From the NCBI RefSeq assembly GCF_003865095.1, contig NZ_BHYK01000023.1, forward strand, positions 21,021 to 85,020: a stretch of 64,000 nt of DNA. The letters run 5' to 3'. A program made the position numbers and the translations under genes. The notes beneath the pieces were generated by a model. It saw nothing but the letters and a program-made list of their open reading frames with translations, ran no database searches and was not told where the DNA came from. The stretch is from Clostridium tagluense (GTDB lineage: Bacteria; Bacillota; Clostridia; Clostridiales; Clostridiaceae). The first letter of the stretch is position 1; the number at the start of each line of letters is the position of its first letter. Of this stretch, positions 46,446 through 57,043 are shown in pieces.

Positions 46446-47837
46446 CTATTTTTTCTCTATACGCGCCACGCACTCCACATGAGCGGTTTGAGGAAACATA
46501 TCCACAGGCTGAATTTCTAAGGTCTTATATCCAAGTTCATCTAAAATTCCTAAGTCCCGAGCTAAAGTACCCGGATCACAAGAAACATAAACTATAGTTC
46601 TAGGTCCCATACTGCTTATGGCTTCTAAGAGAGTTTTATCACAACCCTTTCTTGGTGGGTCAACTACCACTACATCAGCCTGCACTCCAAGACTTATAAG
46701 TTTTGGAATAGCACTTTCTGCCTCACCTACTATAAACTCTGTATTATTTACCTTGTTTTCTTTTGCGTTTATTATAGCATTTTCAATGGCTTCTGGTACT
46801 ATCTCCACCCCATATACCTTTTTCGCCTTTTGAGATAGAAATAAGGATATAGTTCCTGTACCACAATAAGCATCCAGCACCACTTCTCCACCACTTAAGT
46901 TTGCATACTCTAGTGCTTTACTATACAACTTTTCTGTTTGAATTGAATTAACTTGGAAAAATGATAGTGGAGAAACTTCAAATTTGAATTCTCCTATATA
47001 ATCAGTTATAGTATCTTTTCCCCATAGCGTTACACATTTTGCTCCCAGTATTACATTTGTTTTTTCACTATTAATATTTTGTACTACACTGACAAGCCCT
47101 TGGATCTTTTTAGTCATCGTTGCTATAAATTCTTCTTTATATGGAATATTCTTACCATTCGTGACTAAGACCACCATTACTTCTCCTGTTTTAAACCCTT
47201 TTCTAATCATAATATGACGAAGCAGTCCCTTATGATTTTCTTCATTATAACTTTGGATATTATACTCTTTCATCCATTGTTTCGTAAGCTTTACCACGAC
47301 ATCCGCTACCTTATCTTGAATATGGCAGGTTTCCATGTTTATTATGTCGTGACTTCTTGCTGCATAAAAACCAATATCTATTGTTCCATTTTTATTAGAC
47401 ACAGGTAATTGAACCTTATTTCTGTAATTATAAGGTTTTTCCATTCCTAGTGTAGGGTGCACTATTACATCTTCCAATTTTCCTATCCTATTTATAACCT
47501 GTATTACCCTATTCGTTTTAAAATCTAATTGCCCTGTATAATCTATATGTTGAAGATTACAACCTCCACAATTCTTATATATACTACAGACTGGCTCTAT
47601 TCTACTGCTTGATGATTCTATTATCTCTAATAATTTACCAAAGGCAAAATTTTTAGAAATCTTAACAATTTTTATTTTTACCTTTTCACCTAATATTGCA
47701 CCAGCTACAAAAACAGTAAAGTTATCTATCTTACCTACACCTTCACCCTCGTACCCCATATTATCTATAGTCATTATATAGTCTTCATTTTTTTTAACTG
47801 GAATAATATAATTATCAAATTTTTTATTACTTTTCAT
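46446..47837 (-). CDS. rlmD: 23S rRNA (uracil-5-)-methyltransferase RlmD/RlmCD
   Basis: This 463-aa enzyme methylates uracil in 23S rRNA using SAM. A TRAM domain comes first, then iron-sulfur cysteines C84, C90 and C93 in [10 protein letters not shown]. The SAM-binding motif is [23 protein letters not shown] is motif IV, and the catalytic cysteine lies in [13 protein letters not shown]. In Gram-positives one such enzyme may serve both U747 and U1939. It is preceded by GGAGG and flanked by terminators. Confidence 0.93.
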   Translation of the reverse strand: MKSNKKFDNYIIPVKKNEDYIMTIDNMGYEGEGVGKIDNFTVFVAGAILGEKVKIKIVKISKNFAFGKLLEIIESSSSRIEPVCSIYKNCGGCNLQHIDYTGQLDFKTNRVIQVINRIGKLEDVIVHPTLGMEKPYNYRNKVQLPVSNKNGTIDIGFYAARSHDIINMETCHIQDKVADVVVKLTKQWMKEYNIQSYNEENHKGLLRHIMIRKGFKTGEVMVVLVTNGKNIPYKEEFIATMTKKIQGLVSVVQNINSEKTNVILGAKCVTLWGKDTITDYIGEFKFEVSPLSFFQVNSIQTEKLYSKALEYANLSGGEVVLDAYCGTGTISLFLSQKAKKVYGVEIVPEAIENAIINAKENKVNNTEFIVGEAESAIPKLISLGVQADVVVVDPPRKGCDKTLLEAISSMGPRTIVYVSCDPGTLARDLGILDELGYKTLEIQPVDMFPQTAHVECVARIEKK

Positions 47838-47878
47838 TATTTTTCCTCCTACCTTAGCTATAACTATTTTCCCATACT

Positions 47879-47919
47879 AAAGGCATCTTGAAAAAATAAT
47901 TTCTTTCAAGATGCCTTTT
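47879..47919. terminator. Terminator between the DUF1540 gene and rlmD
   Basis: AAAAGGCATCTTGAAA / TTTCAAGATGCCTTT is a strong stem symmetric enough to act both ways. Confidence 0.85.
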
Positions 47920-47965
47920 ATCATCATCTAAGAAAAACCCTAAACTTTATAATTGAAAAATGACT

Positions 47966-48325
47966 TTATTCTTCGAAGGTCTCACATTCTGTTTTTTCAA
48001 TACTTAAAGCATCTTTCCCATACATTATAATATTACCTGCTAAACATAATTTTTTTTCATTATGTTTACAATATATAGCTTCACATCTAATCATTGGACT
48101 CATTTCTATAGAGTCACCATTAAATGCTTGTTTAAATTCACCTACTACATTCATATTGAGCACATTAATTAATGAATTCTTTAATCCCTTTTCAGCAAAA
48201 TTCTCACACTGTGTTCCCTCGCTACTATGGGCGTTTGATCCAGAAACATGGATAGTCCTAGCTGAACATATTGCTGATATATTATTAACACAATTCATTG
48301 CGCTGCAACTTAAAACTCCGTTCAT
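47966..48325 (-). CDS. DUF1540 double-domain protein
   Basis: This 119-aa protein carries two DUF1540 modules, each a short four-cysteine unit probably binding metal: CSAMNCVNNISAICSA...CENF near the start and CEAIYCKHNEKKLCLAG...CETF at the end. The linker is helical. Such proteins are common in spore-formers and often unassigned. The start at 48325 has GGGAGGG 6-7 bases upstream; the ATG at 48340 does not. Confidence 0.88.
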   Translation of the reverse strand: MNGVLSCSAMNCVNNISAICSARTIHVSGSNAHSSEGTQCENFAEKGLKNSLINVLNMNVVGEFKQAFNGDSIEMSPMIRCEAIYCKHNEKKLCLAGNIIMYGKDALSIEKTECETFEE

Positions 48326-48568
48326 ATTTATCCCTCCCACTACTTAATTTTAATTATAGTTTGTAGCTTTTACTTTTATTATACTATAGAAAAGAAAGAT
48401 AAAGATAATTAAACTCATAATTTTTGTGATTTTTCATTTAAAAACAAAAAAAGCACCATATAGATGCTCTAATAGAAATCAGTTGCCTTGGTATTTATTT
48501 ATAATTGTACCCATAATTGTTTTAATTATACATAAATTTTCTTAATATGTAAAGTATTTTCAAAAAAA

Positions 48569-48596
48569 AAGATTGCCATATATCTGACAATCTTAA
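48569..48596 (-). terminator. Terminator after pyk
   Basis: AAGATTGTCAGA and its near-complement TATGGCAATCTT form a stem followed by nine T residues on the minus strand. The rest of the 300-base gap is AT-rich with no gene. Confidence 0.85.
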
Positions 48597-48642
48597 TCAC
48601 AGCATCACTAACTTAGCATATTAGGGGTAAGCTAGTTGCTTT

Positions 48643-50403
48643 TTAATTTTTTACATTAGCCCTACCGCTATAAACAATACCTCGAGCTGCATCCATAGTT
48701 ATAAATGAACCAGTTTTAATAATTTCCGTTGCTCCAGTTGCATTATATATTATTGGAATTTCTCTTGATGTACATTCAATTACAACACTTGAGCTTAATT
48801 CATCTTCTTCTACTATAATTCCAGAAACTCTATCTAATATCTCAATATATTCTCTGTTTAATGTTTTCACCACTAAAATATCTCCATCTTGCATGGTATC
48901 ATTAGCTTCTTTTGTGCTTTTAACATAATAAGCTGTACCACATGCTGATGCACTTATATTGCCCTTACCTTGAAGTAATATATCACCAACAATATGAACC
49001 TTCATCATATTTGTGCTACCTACAAAATTCGCTGGAATTCCAGCAGCCATAACTACTAAATCTCCCTTTTCTACATAGCCTGCTTTTAGTGCAATATTCA
49101 CAGATTTATCTATAAGTTCATCTGTAGATTCTACTTTTTCTGCACATATTGCGATTACACCCCAGTTTAATGCAAGACTTCTAGCTACTTTTTCATAAGG
49201 AGTAACTGCTATAACAGGACATTCTGGTCTATAAGCTGAAACTTTTCTAGCTGTACTACCACTTTGAGTTGCAGTAATAATAGCTGAAGCATTGAGTTCC
49301 ATAGCTGTATTACAAGTAGCTAAACTAATAGCATTTGGTACATTAGGAATATGAGACTTTCTCTTCTTGTTTAAATTTTCTTCATAGTTAAGAACATCTT
49401 CAGCAGCTTTTGCTATTTTAGACATTATGGTTACTGCCTCTACAGGGTATTTACCATTAGCAGTTTCACCACTAAGCATTATAGCATCTGTACCATCAAA
49501 TATTGCATTTGCAACGTCTGATGACTCTGCTCTAGTTGGTCTTGGATTTCTCATCATAGAATCTAACATTTGAGTAGCTGTTATAACTGCCTTTCCAGCA
49601 GCATTGCACTTCTGAATAATCATTTTTTGAACTATTGGAACTTCTTCAGTAGGAATTTCAACTCCTAAATCTCCTCTTGCAACCATAATACCGTCAGAGA
49701 ACTTAATAATATCATCGATATTATTAACGCCTTCTCTATTTTCAATCTTAGAGAATATTTGTATATCTGCTCCACCATTTTCATTAAGTATACGTCTTAT
49801 GTCAAGTACGTCAGAAGCTTTTCTTATAAAAGATGCAGCAACAATATCAACTTCCTGGGTAACTCCGAATTTTAAATCTTCAATATCTTGACCTGTAAGT
49901 GCAGGAAGATTTATTGAAACTCCAGGCACGTTGACTCCTTTATGATTACCAACCATGCCAGTATTAGCAACTATACATTCAATTTTTTTACCTTTTACTT
50001 CTTGTACTATAAGTCCTACGAGGCCGTCATCTATTAATATAATATCATTAGGCTTAACATCTTCATTTAGTTTATTATATGTCACTGAGCAAGTAGTCTC
50101 ATCTCCAATAACTTCTTCACCACAAACAACTGTAAACTTAGCACCTTCTTTTAATTCAACTTTACCCGCTGCAAAATTTCCTGTTCTAATTTCTGGTCCT
50201 TTAGTATCAAGTATTATAGCAATATGTTTATTAAGCTCTACTCTAAGGTCTTTTACAAGATCCATTCTTATCTTATGTTCAGCGTGGTCTCCGTGAGAAA
50301 AATTGTGTCTTGAGACATCCATCCCTGCATTGATTAAGCTTCTTATAGTTTCACTGTTGTCACTAGCTGGTCCTACGGTACATATAATTTTAGTTTTTTT
50401 CAT
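48643..50403 (-). CDS. pyk: Pyruvate kinase
   Basis: This 586-aa enzyme makes pyruvate and ATP from phosphoenolpyruvate. N-terminal KIICTVGPASDN, the catalytic-lysine region IFSKIENREGVNN, the MVARGDLGVEIP loop and TATQMLDSM are all present. A C-terminal PEP-utiliser-like swivelling domain (residues 475-586, with a GGxxS-like element replaced by TGSFITMDAARGI) is typical of Bacillus and Clostridium. It lies 80 bases after pfkA with no terminator, so the pair is an operon of two controlled steps in glycolysis. Confidence 0.97.
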   Translation of the reverse strand: MKKTKIICTVGPASDNSETIRSLINAGMDVSRHNFSHGDHAEHKIRMDLVKDLRVELNKHIAIILDTKGPEIRTGNFAAGKVELKEGAKFTVVCGEEVIGDETTCSVTYNKLNEDVKPNDIILIDDGLVGLIVQEVKGKKIECIVANTGMVGNHKGVNVPGVSINLPALTGQDIEDLKFGVTQEVDIVAASFIRKASDVLDIRRILNENGGADIQIFSKIENREGVNNIDDIIKFSDGIMVARGDLGVEIPTEEVPIVQKMIIQKCNAAGKAVITATQMLDSMMRNPRPTRAESSDVANAIFDGTDAIMLSGETANGKYPVEAVTIMSKIAKAAEDVLNYEENLNKKRKSHIPNVPNAISLATCNTAMELNASAIITATQSGSTARKVSAYRPECPVIAVTPYEKVARSLALNWGVIAICAEKVESTDELIDKSVNIALKAGYVEKGDLVVMAAGIPANFVGSTNMMKVHIVGDILLQGKGNISASACGTAYYVKSTKEANDTMQDGDILVVKTLNREYIEILDRVSGIIVEEDELSSSVVIECTSREIPIIYNATGATEIIKTGSFITMDAARGIVYSGRANVKN

Positions 50404-50484
50404 AAATTACTCTCCTTATTGAATCTTATTTTTGAATTTAATATCTATTTAAATATGCTTGTTTTAACATATTTTTGCTTATTT

Positions 50485-51444
50485 CTAATAAGAAAGAATT
50501 TTTGATATTTCATAAAGTTCTTCGTCTAATTTTCTTGGCATTGCAAGCGCTGTATTGATATCTTCATCAATTATTTTACCATCTCTCATACCAATTACTC
50601 TTCCTGATTTACCTTCCATAAGTACTTCTACTGCTGCTACTCCCATTCTTGAAGCAAGCATTCTATCAAAGGCACTCGGGCTTCCACCTCTTTGAATATG
50701 ACCAAGTATGGTAGCTCTAGATTCTATTCCTGTTATTTCTTCAATTTCCTTAGCAAGCTCATTTGCTCCACCTACGCCTTCAGCCAGTATTATTAGGTTG
50801 TGCATTTTCCCTCTTAGCTTACCTTCAAATATAGTTTTGCACAAATCATCTATTTCATACCCTTTTTCAGGAATAATTACTTTTTCAGCCCCTCCGCCAA
50901 TTCCAGCGTGTAAGGCTATGTCTCCACAATTTCTTCCCATTACTTCAACTACACTAATTCTTTCATGGGAACTTGAAGTGTCTCTTATTTTATTTATAGC
51001 ATCAAGTACTGTATTTAAAGCCGTATCAAATCCTATAGCATATTCAGTATAAGGTAAGTCATTATCAATAGTTCCAGGGATACCAACAGTTGCAATACCC
51101 ATTTCTGATAAATACTGTGCTCCTGTGAAAGACCCATCGCCACCAATTACCACTAGGCCATCAATGCCAAATACTCTTAGTACATTAGCTGCTTTTTCTC
51201 TTCCTTCTGGAGTTTTAAATTCTTCACAACGTGCAGTTCTAAGAATAGTTCCACCTTTATGAATTATATCAGAAACAGAACGTCTATCCATTTCAAAAAG
51301 CTCACCATTTATAAGCCCACTATATCCTCTTTGTACACCCATAACCCTTATACCTTTATAGATAGCCATTCTAACTACTGCTCTAAGGGCTGCATTCATT
51401 CCTGGCGCGTCTCCCCCACTTGTTAATACCGCAATTGTTTTCAT
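50485..51444 (-). CDS. pfkA: ATP-dependent 6-phosphofructokinase
   Basis: This 319-aa enzyme phosphorylates fructose 6-phosphate. The ATP site shows [12 protein letters not shown], the GGDGSFTGA loop follows, and the catalytic aspartate lies in [33 protein letters not shown] and [14 protein letters not shown] complete the family set. The start at 51444 is chosen for AAGGAGG 9 bases upstream and for the usual N-terminus [11 protein letters not shown]. It is first in pfkA-pyk. Confidence 0.97.
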   Translation of the reverse strand: MKTIAVLTSGGDAPGMNAALRAVVRMAIYKGIRVMGVQRGYSGLINGELFEMDRRSVSDIIHKGGTILRTARCEEFKTPEGREKAANVLRVFGIDGLVVIGGDGSFTGAQYLSEMGIATVGIPGTIDNDLPYTEYAIGFDTALNTVLDAINKIRDTSSSHERISVVEVMGRNCGDIALHAGIGGGAEKVIIPEKGYEIDDLCKTIFEGKLRGKMHNLIILAEGVGGANELAKEIEEITGIESRATILGHIQRGGSPSAFDRMLASRMGVAAVEVLMEGKSGRVIGMRDGKIIDEDINTALAMPRKLDEELYEISKILSY

Positions 51445-51677
51445 AAACATTAACCTCCTTATAGTTTTCTTCCTTGCACTATCGGGACAATCTCTGTACC
51501 ATCGGGTCAAAGTTAGTCCCACTATGGTTATAATATATCCATGTTTATTGACAGTAATATTAATACTAATTAAAATTTTTCTTATACTCTAATTTTATAC
51601 AAAATTCGCGAAATATTCAACGTTTTATATTCATAAATAATAAATTTTTAATATATAGCATACTATGGTGGCATTGT

Positions 51678-51752
51678 AAACCTTTTAACGGGTAAAAACG
51701 GGAGAAAAAAAATTTTCCCCGTGGTTTTTACTTGTAATAGGTAAAGGTTTTA
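51678..51752 (-). terminator. Large hairpin at the end of dnaE
   Basis: Nested arms GTAAAAAC...CGGG / CCCG-TTTTTAC, with an outer AAACCTTT / AAAGGTTT, form an imperfect palindrome of about 75 bases that overlaps the dnaE stop. It probably ends the dnaE transcript before pfkA. Confidence 0.55.
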
Positions 51753-54700
51753 TTGTATTTTTATGTTATTTTTTCCAAATATGCCTCTTAAGACTTCCAT
51801 AGTATCAGTTTCCTCACTGAGCCATAATGCTTTATCCGCAACATACATTTTTCTTGGCTCCTTTGTACAAATATATACCGGAGTGTATCCCCTATAAATG
51901 GTCAAGTTTTGCTTTAATTTTTTTAGTGTATCTTTCATCATCGTTTCATTTTCTATCAAAATATAAATTTTTTCACTGTTAATCTTTAAAAGGGGTTTAA
52001 TATCTTCACACAAAATCTTGGGTTGTTCTTCTTCCCTAATACTTACTCTTCCTTTTATTATTACTATTTCATCCTCTTCTATTAAGGACTTATATTTTTC
52101 AAAGGTCTTAGGAAAAACTATTACTTCCACACTTGCATATAGGTCTTCTAGATTAATAAAAGCCATCATTGCATTATTTTTTGTAACTTTTTTCGAAACA
52201 GTCGATATTATGCCTCCGATAATAACTTTATCCCCATCTTGAAGTTTAAAGCTTTCATTCAATAGTTCATTACCTTCTTCAAGGCTTTCATCTACCACGA
52301 TATCCGATATTCTTGTATCCGTCTGTATTTTGAGAGTCTCTTCATATTCATCTAGTGGGTGACCAGATAAATATATTCCTGTCATTTCTTTTTCCATAGC
52401 TAAAAGATGTTTCTTTTTAAATTCTTTAATATTAGGATACTCTATTTCGAAATTATTATAATCATTTTCAAAATCTAAAAATAAATTTATTTGTCCAGAA
52501 ATATTTCTCTTCCTATCATTATTTACTCCATCTAATACTTTTTCATAGATTGCTAGCAGTTGAGACCTATGAATTTTGAAATCATCAAAGGCTCCTGCTT
52601 TAATAAGACTTTCTACTGCTCTTTTGCTTACACAGGAGGTATCTATTTTATTGCAAAAATCCATGAAACCGGTGAAATCACCTTTTTCTTCTCGATTTTT
52701 CACAATACTGTCTATTACATTTACCCCTACATTTTTTAAAGCTGTAAGCCCAAATCTTATAGTATCTCCTTTTACGGTAAACCCAGCGTAACTTTCATTT
52801 ATACTAGGAGGTAGCACTCCAATACCAATTTGCACTGCATATCTGGTATAAAAAGCTATTTTCTCACTAGCACCCTTTACGCTGTTTAGCATAGCAGCTA
52901 TAAATTCTGTGGGATAATAACACATTAAATATGCTGTTTGATAACCAACCACTGCATAAGCTGCGGCATGTGATTTATTAAAAGCATAAGACGCAAAATC
53001 CATCATTTGGTCAAATATGCGGTTTGCAGCCTTTTCCGAAATTCCATTTCGGAGGCAACCTTCTACTTCTATGGTTCCATCCCCGCGGACTATTCCATGG
53101 ATAAAATTATATCGTTCCTCTTCCATAACCTTGTGCTTCTTTTTAGACATAGCACGACGTACAAGGTCCGATCTACCCATGGAATAACCAGCTAGCTTTC
53201 TAACAATTTCCATTACTTGCTCTTGATATACCATTACACCATATGTAACGCCAAGAATTTCTTCGAGCTCTGGAGTTTCATATTCTACCTTATCCATACT
53301 ATTTTTATTTCTTATATAGCGTGGAATCTCAGCCATAGGACCTGGTCTATATAAACTTATACCAGCGATAATATCTTCTAAATTGTCTGGCTTTAGTTCT
53401 TTCATAAAGCTAGTCATTCCTGCAGATTCTAATTGAAATATTCCTACAGTTTTACCTTCTCCAATCATCTTATAGACCTTGTGATCTTCAATATCTAAAT
53501 CATCTATATCTATACTCACATTCCTGTTTTCCTTTATGAAATCCACACAATCTCTCATAACTGTAAGTGTTCGAAGACCTAAAAAATCCATTTTCAAAAG
53601 CCCAAGTTCCTCTAAGGTTCCCATAGGAAATTGCGTTACTATCATTTCCTCATTTTTCTGAAGAGGAACATAATTTACTAATGGCTTCGAGGCAATAACT
53701 ACTCCTGCTGCGTGAGTAGAACTATGCCTTGGTAGTCCCTCTAAGGCCTTTGCAATATCTATAAGTGCTTCAACCCGTATATCATCTTCATATAAGGAGT
53801 TAAGCTCTGCATTCATCTCAAGAGCTTTATTTATAGTTATACCAATTACAGTTGGAATCATCTTAGCAATTCTATCTACCTCTGCATAAGAATAATTCAT
53901 AGCCCTTCCTACATCTCTTATACAAGCTCTTGGAGCCATAGTTCCAAAAGTTATAATTTGTGATACATTATCAGAGCCATATTTGTCAACTACATAATCA
54001 ATTACAGCTTGACGTCCTTCATAGCAGAAATCCGAATCTATATCCGGCATTGAAACTCGCTCTGGATTTAAAAATCTCTCAAAAATAAGACTATATTTTA
54101 TAGGGTCTATCTTAGTTATTCCTAATGCATAAGCCACTATAGAACCTGCCGCAGAGCCACGACCAGGCCCAGTGGGAATATCATGTTCTACTGCAAACTT
54201 TATAAAATCCCATACTATAAGAAAATAATCTATGTATCCCATTTGCTTTATTATATTAAGTTCATATTCCAGTCTGACCACATACTCTTTAGCCTGATCA
54301 CTTCTGCCGGCTATTTCATTTACATGTTCTATAGAAAAACCCTTTTCCTGTACCTCACTAAAGACCTTATAAAGCGATGACATACCCTTGTAGCAATTTT
54401 CTCTTAGAAATTCATAAGGATCTACTGCGTCTGGTAATGGAAACTTGGGTAATTTAGATACATGAAATTCATAATCAAAATTACACTGCTCTGCAATTTT
54501 TACTGTATTACTTAAAGCCTCTGGAACATAAGCAAAGGTCTTTTTCATTTCATCAGGAGATTTTAAATAAAACTCATCTGATGGATATCTCATTCTATTT
54601 TCTTCATCCACAGTTTTCGCTGTTTGAATGCATAAGAGCACATCATGAGCCTTTGCATCCTCTTTATTAATATAGTGAGTATCATTACTACAAATTAAAG

Positions 54701-55322
54701 GAATTCCTGTATCCTTTGAAAGTTTAATTAAAAGTTCATTGACCTTAAGTTGGTCCTGCATACCATGATATTGTAATTCCAAATAAAAGCCATCTTTGAA
54801 AATTTCTTTATATTGCAGTGCTATTTCCTTTGCTTTTTCATAATTATCGCGAAGAAGATGACTTTGAACCTCACCACCAAGGCATGCACTACTAGCTATT
54901 ATTCCTTCACTATACTTTGACAAAAATTCATGATCAACCCTTGGTTTATAATAAAAGCCTTTAATGGAAGCTGCGGATACTATCCGCATTAAATTTTCAT
55001 ACCCCAATGCATTCTTAACTAAAAGCACTAAATGATGAGTTTGATTTTCTCTATCTGCTTCTTTTATGTACATAGACTTAGCAGCTACATATATTTCACA
55101 CCCAATAATAGGTTTAATGCCTTGCTCCTTTGCCTGCTTATAAAATTCCACACAGCCATACATCACTCCATGGTCTGTTATAGCAATGCTCTTCATACCT
55201 AACTCCTTGGTTTTAGATATGAGTTCTTTAATCTTCCCGGAACCATCCAGCAAACTATACTCTGTATGTACATGGAGATGAACGAAATTTTCTACGTCTT
55301 CTTTCTCTGATTTTTGGTGCAT
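51750..55322 (-). CDS. dnaE: DNA polymerase III alpha subunit
   Basis: This 1190-aa family-C polymerase is the DnaE-type, probably the primer-extending partner of PolC in Firmicutes. It has an N-terminal PHP domain (HLHVHTEYSLLDG; ITDHGVMYG), then the palm with PGRGSAAGS and catalytic aspartates in PDIDSDF. VMVYQEQVM, a helix-hairpin-helix region and a C-terminal OB fold (KVIIGGIISTV) follow. A GAGGGG site precedes the ATG. It is separated from pfkA by a large hairpin. Confidence 0.97.
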   Translation of the reverse strand: MHQKSEKEDVENFVHLHVHTEYSLLDGSGKIKELISKTKELGMKSIAITDHGVMYGCVEFYKQAKEQGIKPIIGCEIYVAAKSMYIKEADRENQTHHLVLLVKNALGYENLMRIVSAASIKGFYYKPRVDHEFLSKYSEGIIASSACLGGEVQSHLLRDNYEKAKEIALQYKEIFKDGFYLELQYHGMQDQLKVNELLIKLSKDTGIPLICSNDTHYINKEDAKAHDVLLCIQTAKTVDEENRMRYPSDEFYLKSPDEMKKTFAYVPEALSNTVKIAEQCNFDYEFHVSKLPKFPLPDAVDPYEFLRENCYKGMSSLYKVFSEVQEKGFSIEHVNEIAGRSDQAKEYVVRLEYELNIIKQMGYIDYFLIVWDFIKFAVEHDIPTGPGRGSAAGSIVAYALGITKIDPIKYSLIFERFLNPERVSMPDIDSDFCYEGRQAVIDYVVDKYGSDNVSQIITFGTMAPRACIRDVGRAMNYSYAEVDRIAKMIPTVIGITINKALEMNAELNSLYEDDIRVEALIDIAKALEGLPRHSSTHAAGVVIASKPLVNYVPLQKNEEMIVTQFPMGTLEELGLLKMDFLGLRTLTVMRDCVDFIKENRNVSIDIDDLDIEDHKVYKMIGEGKTVGIFQLESAGMTSFMKELKPDNLEDIIAGISLYRPGPMAEIPRYIRNKNSMDKVEYETPELEEILGVTYGVMVYQEQVMEIVRKLAGYSMGRSDLVRRAMSKKKHKVMEEERYNFIHGIVRGDGTIEVEGCLRNGISEKAANRIFDQMMDFASYAFNKSHAAAYAVVGYQTAYLMCYYPTEFIAAMLNSVKGASEKIAFYTRYAVQIGIGVLPPSINESYAGFTVKGDTIRFGLTALKNVGVNVIDSIVKNREEKGDFTGFMDFCNKIDTSCVSKRAVESLIKAGAFDDFKIHRSQLLAIYEKVLDGVNNDRKRNISGQINLFLDFENDYNNFEIEYPNIKEFKKKHLLAMEKEMTGIYLSGHPLDEYEETLKIQTDTRISDIVVDESLEEGNELLNESFKLQDGDKVIIGGIISTVSKKVTKNNAMMAFINLEDLYASVEVIVFPKTFEKYKSLIEEDEIVIIKGRVSIREEEQPKILCEDIKPLLKINSEKIYILIENETMMKDTLKKLKQNLTIYRGYTPVYICTKEPRKMYVADKALWLSEETDTMEVLRGIFGKNNIKIQ

Positions 55323-55402
55323 ATTTTTTCACTTCCCCTCAAACCATATAATTAATCATATAAAGTTATTTTTATCCACAGAGGCCTTAATTAATCCCCA
55401 AT

Positions 55403-55687
55403 TTAACTCTCATAGTCCACAACTTTAGAAGACTCGAGCATTGGTTTTAAATATTTAAGCACCTCATTTACATGATACTCATGTACCGCATAAGATTTCA
55501 TATCGCCTAGTGTATCAAACCTGGTAATCAAAACTAAATCATAAGAACGCTCAGTATGTAGAATATCCACTCCCACCTCTAGCCCCTTAAGTTGTGGTAT
55601 CTTTCCCTCCATACTAAGTAAAATATTTCTAGCACCCTGTGCTTGCTCTTTACTTTTTAACTTGAAAAATACTATGTGTGTAAACAT
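55403..55687 (-). CDS. Dabb (stress-response A/B barrel) family protein
   Basis: This 94-aa protein has the ferredoxin-like dimeric barrel of the Dabb family: HIVFFKLKSKEQAQGA at the start, LKGLEVGVDILHTERSYDLVLITRF in the middle and YAVHEYHVNEVLKYL at the end. The bacterial members have no agreed function. AGGAGG lies 8 bases before the ATG. Confidence 0.9.
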   Translation of the reverse strand: MFTHIVFFKLKSKEQAQGARNILLSMEGKIPQLKGLEVGVDILHTERSYDLVLITRFDTLGDMKSYAVHEYHVNEVLKYLKPMLESSKVVDYES

Positions 55688-55730
55688 TAAAGTACCTCCT
55701 CATAAAATCATATTAATATCAACCCATATA

Positions 55731-57035
55731 TTATTTACTAAATGTTTTTGCGGAAATCATAGCCTTTGCCACGGGCTGCTTAAGTCTATTATACATACTG
55801 ATTTCTACTTTAGAAAAACTTCTGCCCTTATCCAGGACTTCTGCATATATATCTATATCACTACCCATTTGTACAGGCTTCATAAAATATGCCATAATAC
55901 TATCTACCGAAATATTGATATTGTTATTTTTTCTTAGTGCCATTATTCCCATAGTTGATAAAAGCATATTAAGTGAACTCCAAGATGCAGTTCCAACAGG
56001 GTCTAGCATTTGAGGAATAATCTGACCATTAAAGTGTAGCCTCTCCCCCTCAATATCACATTTAAAATTCTTTAAAATAAGATCTTCTATAGTTTCCGAT
56101 ACCTGAGGCTGCCTTAGTGAAAACTCCATTGCTTTTATAACATCCTCAATACTTAGAACTCCTACTAGCTTTTTCTTATTAACCACAGGACAGAGCTTTA
56201 TTCCATCCCATCCCATAATGTGAGCAGCATAAGCTACTGTTGTTTTAGGTGTTACACTTATAGTATCCTTACTCATAACCTTATATATTTGTTCATTTTC
56301 ATCATCATGCCCTTGTAGATCTCTTAGTGTAACTATGCCAATAAGCTTCATATTCTCATCTACCACAGGATATCTTTCATGATTAGTTTCCATCATTAGT
56401 TTTCTCCAGGTAGCAACAGTGTCAGTGCCACTAAGATACTTAGGATGTATTTCCATTACATCTTCAACTGAAATAATTTCTTTTTTAATCATACTTTCAT
56501 AAATAGCCTTATTTATCATACTTGCTACTGTAAAGGTATCATAAGATGAAGACAATACAGGAATACCCTTTTCGTTTGCCAAGGCCTTTATTTTTTCACT
56601 ACAATTAAAGCCTCCAGTAATTAATACCGCTGCTTCATTTTCAAGGGCAAGTTCTTGCGCCTCTTCCCTATTTCCAACGATAAGTAGATACCCTGGGCTT
56701 ATGTATTTATGTATAGTTTCAACAGCCATTGCCCCTATTATGAATTTATTTAAACTTCTGTTTATGCCCTTTTTTCCACCTAAAATTGTTGCATCAAGGA
56801 TGTTTATAACTTCAGCATAAGTCAAGCTTTCAATATTTTTTTTATCTACTTTGTCTACTCTTACAGTTCCAACCCTAGGTACAGTCTTAACAATTCCCAT
56901 ATTTTCAGCTTCTTTTATAGCTCTATATGCTGTACCATCGCTAAGGCCGAGTTCGCTACTTATGCCCCTTACTGAAATTTTAGTTCCAATATCTAGGGAA
57001 ATGATAAAATTAACAATCTCTTCATGCTTTGACAT
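55731..57035 (-). CDS. HTH-DRTGG-CBS-hotdog protein (YtoI-like)
   Basis: This 434-aa protein has four modules. There is an N-terminal winged helix (ISVRGISSELGLSDGTAYRAIKEA), a DRTGG domain (about 70-185), and a CBS pair (about 195-310, HERYPVVDENMKLIGIVTLRDL; KLVGVLSIEDV). A C-terminal thioesterase-like hotdog domain (about 320-434) ends it. This is the domain order of Bacillus YtoI. It probably senses an adenine nucleotide, but target and ligand are unknown. It follows whiA after 8 bases. Confidence 0.9.
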   Translation of the reverse strand: MSKHEEIVNFIISLDIGTKISVRGISSELGLSDGTAYRAIKEAENMGIVKTVPRVGTVRVDKVDKKNIESLTYAEVINILDATILGGKKGINRSLNKFIIGAMAVETIHKYISPGYLLIVGNREEAQELALENEAAVLITGGFNCSEKIKALANEKGIPVLSSSYDTFTVASMINKAIYESMIKKEIISVEDVMEIHPKYLSGTDTVATWRKLMMETNHERYPVVDENMKLIGIVTLRDLQGHDDENEQIYKVMSKDTISVTPKTTVAYAAHIMGWDGIKLCPVVNKKKLVGVLSIEDVIKAMEFSLRQPQVSETIEDLILKNFKCDIEGERLHFNGQIIPQMLDPVGTASWSSLNMLLSTMGIMALRKNNNINISVDSIMAYFMKPVQMGSDIDIYAEVLDKGRSFSKVEISMYNRLKQPVAKAMISAKTFSK

Positions 57036-57043
57036 TAGATGTT